Of a stretch of 64,000 nucleotides of DNA, positions 61,052-64,000 are shown in pieces; the first letter of the stretch is position 1, and each line of letters opens with the position of its first letter. Source of the stretch: Desulfolinea sp964487745 (GTDB taxonomy: Bacteria > Chloroflexota > Anaerolineae > Anaerolineales > Villigracilaceae); the NCBI GenBank assembly GCA_964487745.1, contig CAZASG010000001.1:1-64000 (forward strand), in the 5' to 3' direction. The translations under genes and the position numbers were made by a program. The notes beneath the pieces were generated by a model. That model made no database searches. It was given only the letters and a program-made list of their open reading frames with translations, and was not told the DNA's origin.

Positions 61052-62644
61052 TCAAGGTATTTGAAGTTTAGTACCTGCTGAAATAGAGTCTGGATTGATA
61101 ATCTCAGGATTTTCCTTCAATATGGAGATAGGATCTACATCTCCAAAAAAGCAAGCTATAGAATAAACAGTCGTTGTTTCGGGAACTGTATATGTAACCG
61201 GGTGAGAATTTATAGCGCGGTTAGAAGGGAATGGATTGCCTGTTTGAGGAATCTTCAATGTCATTCCTAGTTCAGGAATGCTTGCCATTCCTGATGAAAT
61301 ACCATTCAAAGAAAGCAGCTCTCCTGGGTCGACATTAAAGCGTCGAGCAATACAGTATGGGTATTCCCCTTTCTTTAAAGTATAGCTTGTGGGAAGAGAG
61401 AAAGGTATTGATGTGAAAACAGGTGTATTTGAAGGCTGCACTGGGGATGGCGATATAAAGATGGTTGATGTTGGCGTGGCTGTTACTAGTAGCGCGGGAG
61501 TTGTAGAGGCCGTCACCGTTGCGGTCAAAGTCGGAGTGTTTGAAATATCTGCGAAAACCGTTTGAGTAGGCTCTGAAGTAGTATTTCCCCACTTTTCGAT
61601 TAGGGGGGATCCAATGATTGCTCCGATAATAGTTGCTGCTGCGCCGATGAAGGCAACAATATATTCTGTTTTAATGGTTTTTCTTTTTTCCTTCGGTAAA
61701 GAGATTTGTTCTCTAAAATTTGGTTCTTCTACATCGCGCTTATCTTGGTGTTTACCAAATACTCCATATAATTCTGAGAGCAGGCTCTCTACGGCTTCCT
61801 GCCAAGTGTCCTCATATTCGAATTCTAAAACTACTGGGTCGGTATTCCACCCACTAATGATTATTCCCTCCGTATTGAAACTCTGAACAACTTCTGAAGC
61901 TTTCTTATCAATTTTTCCAGGGAAGACAACAATAGAATACTGATTCGTTATTATTAATTTGTTTTGTTTTCGAGATGGTCTGGCTAGTTTTTCAGAGTAA
62001 GTAACATCTCTAACAATATTATCTGGATATATATCAAGTTTTTTTGTTCGTATACGATTCTTTGGTTCTATACGTCCCCAGATGTTATCTAAAAAAGAAA
62101 AAACACCTTCAATATTCTTAGCTTCTAACTTTACAGTTTGCCTTATGGGTTCACTAGATTTGTTTTCTTCTTCGGCTTGAAACCCATTTGTAACTTCTTT
62201 TTTGAGATTTAGATAAGCATTTGTAGTTTGTGCCCGTAAGAGCAACGAACGCAATAGCTTTTCATAACCACCATCTTCAAACAAATCCACCCAATGCCAT
62301 TTGCGAAGACTTTCAAGATTTTCACATTCTTCTAAACGTGCGGGGATGATAAAAATCTCCCCTTCGGGCATCACATCAGCTTCATCAAGGGCTATTTTGA
62401 CTTCTTTTTGGCGATAGCCACGTTGGTTAAATTGCTTTGAAAGACAAACGATGACCACGTCCGCTTCACGAACGGCTTTGCGAATTTCGCGTTCCCAATC
62501 CTGCCCGGGGATGAGCTTTTCTTTGTCAAGCCACGCATCCACCCCGTCCGCGACGAGGCGGTCGTAGAGGGCGTGGACGGCATCCGCATCTGTGTGGGCG
62601 TGAGAGAGGAAGACTTTTAGGGGGCGAGGGTTGGTTTCGGTCAT
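61052..62644 (-). CDS. TIR domain - transmembrane - double LysM protein
   Basis: A 530-residue protein. Residues 8-138 form a TIR domain (KVFLSHAHTDADAVHALYDRL, WLDKEKLIPGQDWEREI, VIVCLSKQ, with Glu81 in QKEVKIAL at the position of the NADase glutamate). A domain of unknown function spans about 165-300. One transmembrane helix (about 328-348) and a Thr/Pro-rich linker (to 418) lead to two LysM domains (about 420-467 and 484-529) that would bind peptidoglycan outside the cell. Topology puts the TIR inside and LysM outside. ATG 62644 is used, with TATAAT 18 nt upstream. The C-terminal two thirds are markedly AT-rich. Confidence 0.87.
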   Translation of the reverse strand: MTETNPRPLKVFLSHAHTDADAVHALYDRLVADGVDAWLDKEKLIPGQDWEREIRKAVREADVVIVCLSKQFNQRGYRQKEVKIALDEADVMPEGEIFIIPARLEECENLESLRKWHWVDLFEDGGYEKLLRSLLLRAQTTNAYLNLKKEVTNGFQAEEENKSSEPIRQTVKLEAKNIEGVFSFLDNIWGRIEPKNRIRTKKLDIYPDNIVRDVTYSEKLARPSRKQNKLIITNQYSIVVFPGKIDKKASEVVQSFNTEGIIISGWNTDPVVLEFEYEDTWQEAVESLLSELYGVFGKHQDKRDVEEPNFREQISLPKEKRKTIKTEYIVAFIGAAATIIGAIIGSPLIEKWGNTTSEPTQTVFADISNTPTLTATVTASTTPALLVTATPTSTIFISPSPVQPSNTPVFTSIPFSLPTSYTLKKGEYPYCIARRFNVDPGELLSLNGISSGMASIPELGMTLKIPQTGNPFPSNRAINSHPVTYTVPETTTVYSIACFFGDVDPISILKENPEIINPDSISAGTKLQIP

Positions 62645-62662
62645 GGTATGTGTCCCGCTGAA

Positions 62663-62674
62663 ATTATACCGTAG
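62663..62674 (-). promoter_or_regulatory. -10 element of TIR gene, right copy of the 12-bp direct repeat
   Basis: On the reverse strand CTACGGTATAAT; TATAAT (62663-62668) is about 18 nt before the TIR start. It is identical to the repeat at 60999-61010. No convincing -35 is seen. Confidence 0.6.
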
Positions 62675-62693
62675 CCCCCTCCGCCCTGCGGGC

Positions 62694-62723
62694 ACCTCCC
62701 CAAATCATGGATTTGGGGGAGGT
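62694..62723. repeat. Palindromic hairpin upstream of the flavoprotein gene
   Basis: ACCTCCCCAAATC pairs with GATTTGGGG-G-AGGT across loop ATG (13 bp, one bulge). It lies between the divergent TIR and flavoprotein genes and looks like a dispersed palindromic element rather than a terminator. Confidence 0.6.
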
Positions 62724-62750
62724 ATTCTGTCCATCAGGTAAAATCATCAG

Positions 62751-63989
62751 ATGGAAAACACCTACGACATCATTATTATCGGTTCCGGCCCTTCTGGACT
62801 CTCAACCGCGCTACACCTCCAACAACTTTCTCCTAAACGTGAACTTTCTATCGTTATCCTGGAAAAAGCTCGCCACCCAAGGCATAAACTCTGCGCAGGT
62901 GGAATCCTTGCTGAAGGAGAAGCCATCCTCGCCAAATTGGGATTAGATCTACGCGAAGTTCCCCACGTGGACGTGGACAAAGCCCACTTCGACTACAAGG
63001 GACGCGGGCTCAAACTTGGTTGGGGAAAACGCCCCCTTTTCCGCACTGTGCGCCGAAACGAATTTGATGCTTGGCTGGCAGATAAAACCAAAGAACGCGG
63101 AATAGAGATAGAAGAGGGAATTACCGTTAAAAAAATAGAGACTTTTGATGACTATGCCCTCGTTCACACCGATCAAGACGAATATCATGCCAAAGTCGTC
63201 GTCGGTGCTGATGGCTCGAACAGCATCGTACGTCGCAGTGTGATGGGGAAGGCACGTCCACATGTGGGGCGGGCGTTGGAGGTGATTACCCCAACACATG
63301 TCACTACCCTTTCGGGCACTCGTGCGAGGAGGGCAAAGTCCGACGCGGCAGTCTTCAAATTAGCAGAAAGATCGCGTCGCTCCGCTTGCGATGACAACCA
63401 AGAATATGCCACCTTCGATTTCCTCCCCGTCCCAAAAGGTATCTCTGGCTACGTCTGGGATTTCCCTGCTCTCGTCGACGGGAAAGAAATGCGCTGCTGG
63501 GGAATTTATGATAGCAACACTATTTCCCAATCCAAACGCACGCCCTTACGACAGGTTCTCGCCGAGGAGATGGCAGCCCACGGCCACGATCTTGATGATT
63601 ACAAACTGGAAGGGCACCCCATCCGCTGGTATGAGCCGAGCAATACACCTGCAATTCCACGCGTGTTGCTCGTCGGCGATGCCCTCGGCGCGGATGCACT
63701 ACTCGGCGAAGGCATCAGCATCGCATTGGGTTATGGTCGTGTTGGGGCAAAGACAATTCTTAATGCCTTCGAGAAAGATGACTTCAGTTTTCAAGATTAC
63801 AGAGGGAGATTATTGCGAACTCGGCTGGGCGGGGCTTTATGGCGGCGCACCTTTATCGCCAAGCTATTCTATCGCCTCAAAACCGATTTTCGGCAACGCC
63901 TTATCTGGCATTATTTCAAATGGCTGGCGGGATTGCTCGGGCTTTTATTTGTGATCGGTTGGGAGAAGAAGAACAAAACAAGAAATTAA
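62751..63989 (+). CDS. FAD-dependent reductase, geranylgeranyl reductase family, with repeat-derived insertion
   Basis: A 412-residue flavoprotein. The N-terminal FAD motif is IIIIGSGPSGLSTAL (residues 7-21), then HKLCAGGIL, VVGADGSNSIVRR (about 145-157) and the C-terminal VGDALGADALLGEGISIALGYG (about 305-326). The family reduces isoprenoid double bonds in lipids or pigments, or performs related redox steps. A hydrophobic tail (about 382-402) may anchor it. Residues about 189-215 (Arg/Ser/Lys-rich) coincide with a dispersed palindromic repeat inserted in frame. TAAAAT ends 6 nt before the ATG with no usable Shine-Dalgarno, suggesting a leaderless start. Confidence 0.88.
   Translation: MENTYDIIIIGSGPSGLSTALHLQQLSPKRELSIVILEKARHPRHKLCAGGILAEGEAILAKLGLDLREVPHVDVDKAHFDYKGRGLKLGWGKRPLFRTVRRNEFDAWLADKTKERGIEIEEGITVKKIETFDDYALVHTDQDEYHAKVVVGADGSNSIVRRSVMGKARPHVGRALEVITPTHVTTLSGTRARRAKSDAAVFKLAERSRRSACDDNQEYATFDFLPVPKGISGYVWDFPALVDGKEMRCWGIYDSNTISQSKRTPLRQVLAEEMAAHGHDLDDYKLEGHPIRWYEPSNTPAIPRVLLVGDALGADALLGEGISIALGYGRVGAKTILNAFEKDDFSFQDYRGRLLRTRLGGALWRRTFIAKLFYRLKTDFRQRLIWHYFKWLAGLLGLLFVIGWEKKNKTRN
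63317..63396. repeat. Dispersed palindromic repeat, copy 4, inside coding sequence
   Basis: An 80-nt degenerate copy. CGTGCGAGGAGGGCAAAGTC, CGACGCGGCAGTCT and the terminal CGCTTGCGATGACA align with copy 2 (GTGAGGAGGGCTGAAGCC, AACGTGGTAATCT, CGCTCGCAATGACA). The reading frame of the flavoprotein passes through it without a stop. Confidence 0.8.
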
Positions 63990-64000
63990 AACTCACCAGC

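Noticed and set aside
61052..62674. Reading the TIR region as a complete mobile element
   Set aside because: No transposase, integrase or terminal inverted repeats are present. Only a 12-bp direct repeat brackets it, so it is reported as a finding and not as a mobile element.

Overview
The window looks like a chromosomal segment of a Chloroflexota bacterium, most likely class Anaerolineae. This is inferred from protein character only: lipoproteins with Pro/Thr-rich linkers, a fused glycyl-tRNA synthetase, an ECF sigma/DUF5667 pair, a bactofilin and a 14-gene complex I operon. No rRNA, CRISPR array, transposase or integrase was seen. Gene density is high, most genes start with AGGAG-type ribosome binding sites, and convergent operons often share hairpin terminators.

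Layout. 1-434 (-): tRNA-Thr(UGU), tRNA-Tyr(GUA), tRNA-Thr(GGU) and the start of tuf, the classical thr-tyr-thr-tuf order. 598-1746 (+): a two-gene cassette (P-loop ATPase plus an 82-residue protein) behind a LexA-type operator. 1795-13293: mostly minus-strand housekeeping and envelope genes: acpS, a pair of M16 peptidases, a HIT protein, a deacetylase-like lipoprotein, a P1 peptidase with a 59-residue partner, an FHA protein and a DprE1/DprE2-like redox pair. A plus-strand lipoprotein and a bactofilin are interspersed. 13587-27129 (+): a GAF-GGDEF protein, a lipid kinase, a helicase-associated protein, kbl, a HAD phosphatase, a PII-like/CBS protein translationally coupled to an NhaD/ArsB-type transporter, a CtpA-type protease, a zinc metallopeptidase, and a MrfA/YprA-like helicase carrying an HNH nuclease module. 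27165-30279 (+): accessory genes, including an AT-rich membrane protein and a decayed acetyltransferase copy. 30332-33294: ECF sigma with a membrane anti-sigma-like partner, and a MrfB/YprB-like exonuclease.

33419-49138 (-): a fatty-acid desaturase, a HAD hydrolase and the complete nuoA-N operon. Divergent from nuo (49379-54296, +) lies an apparent nitrogen-oxide respiration locus: a sensor kinase with a predicted periplasmic c-type heme, a NarL-type regulator, a tetraheme NapC/NrfH-family quinol dehydrogenase and an octaheme HAO-family lipoprotein. These would fit together as NADH to quinone (Nuo), quinol to HaoC to HaoA, then a nitrogen substrate, under redox or ligand control. 54368-60916 (-): rpoD, dnaG and a fused glyQS. 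61052-62644 (-): an unusual TIR - transmembrane - LysM protein between two copies of a 12-bp direct repeat. 62751-63989 (+): a geranylgeranyl-reductase-family flavoprotein.

The most interesting items are the TIR-TM-LysM protein, the heme-sensor/haoCA locus, the SOS-boxed ATPase cassette, the helicase-HNH fusion with a MrfB-like exonuclease nearby, and a family of dispersed palindromic repeats. Those repeats lie between genes and, in three proteins (the helicase, GlyQS and the flavoprotein), appear as in-frame insertions.
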